From: Deltaproteobacteria bacterium
Lineage (GTDB): Bacteria > Desulfobacterota > DSM-4660 > Desulfatiglandales > HGW-15
Assembly: GCA_030671095.1 (NCBI GenBank)
Contig: DAOVAK010000207.1
Coordinates: forward strand, 1 to 5,736
Direction: 5' to 3'
DNA: 5,736 nucleotides
The notes beneath the pieces were generated by a model, which searched no databases, was not told where the DNA came from, and worked only from the letters and a program-made list of their open reading frames with translations. Shown one piece after another: positions 5,644-5,736 of this stretch; position 1 is the stretch's first letter, and each line of letters opens with the position of its first letter. The position numbers and the translations under genes are program-made.

Positions 5644-5665
5644 ATCAGCCAAAGGAGAACAAGCC

Positions 5666-5736
5666 ATGACTAGACTCCATGTTATCAATGAACTGAGTAA
5701 AGGCGAGTCTCATGACCTGGAACGTGATATCACTTA
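5666..5736 (+). CDS. N-terminus of a gene running off the window, possibly FHA-domain protein
   Basis: An ATG at 5666 is preceded by AAAGGAG (5651–5657) eight bases upstream, a strong ribosome site. Twenty-three codons are present before the window ends, starting MTRLHVINELSKGESHDLE and ending ERDIT. The pattern of a short beta strand, xxKGxxxxLxxDIT, resembles the first strands of FHA domains (as in LxVxxGxxKGxxFxLxxDxxxIGR), which bind phosphothreonine and often sit at the front of regulators in this kind of bacterium. The diagnostic GR and SxxH residues would lie past the end of the window, so the family call is only a suggestion. That a gene starts here is fairly likely. Confidence 0.55.
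   Translation, partial: MTRLHVINELSKGESHDLERDIT

Noticed and set aside
1..5736. CRISPR array, tRNA, or insertion sequence with terminal repeats
   Set aside because: No regularly spaced repeats, no cloverleaf-like sequence and no transposase motif (DDE or HUH) could be seen.

Overview
The window looks like chromosomal DNA of moderate G+C from a Gram-negative bacterium. The B-box-like zinc/TPR membrane protein, the rhomboid with a TPR tail and the Pit–DUF47 pair suggest a deltaproteobacterium (Desulfobacterota), but this is an inference from protein style only. No rRNA, tRNA, CRISPR array, complete insertion sequence or phage gene is visible.

Left part (1–2931): two large genes converge and their stop codons overlap in one CTAG. 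The rightward gene encodes a membrane protein with an N-terminal cross-brace zinc module, a hydrophobic middle and TPR-like C-terminal repeats. The leftward gene encodes a rhomboid intramembrane serine protease with its Ser/His dyad intact, a long soluble insertion after the first membrane helix, and its own TPR-like tail. The two tails share the same layout and look related, so the pair may be functionally linked.

Middle (2932–3266): about 335 bases with no certain gene. They hold one doubtful 81-codon rightward ORF, a weak promoter candidate for the rhomboid gene and a 12-base palindrome.

Phosphate operon (3267–5026, leftward): a Pit-family phosphate permease is followed after about 56 bases by a DUF47/PhoU-like partner. 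This is a classic transporter–accessory pair. The partner's start is set by a strong GAGGAG ribosome site. The permease has a start-site anomaly: its best ribosome site faces an ATC codon, while the available ATG start has a poor one.

Right end (5027–5736): a leader region of about 150 bases with two small hairpins, then two short overlapping rightward ORFs in different frames that may be one frameshifted or decayed gene. Next come a possible promoter with a 12-base palindrome in its spacer and the first 23 codons of a new rightward gene, whose N-terminus resembles the beginning of an FHA domain.
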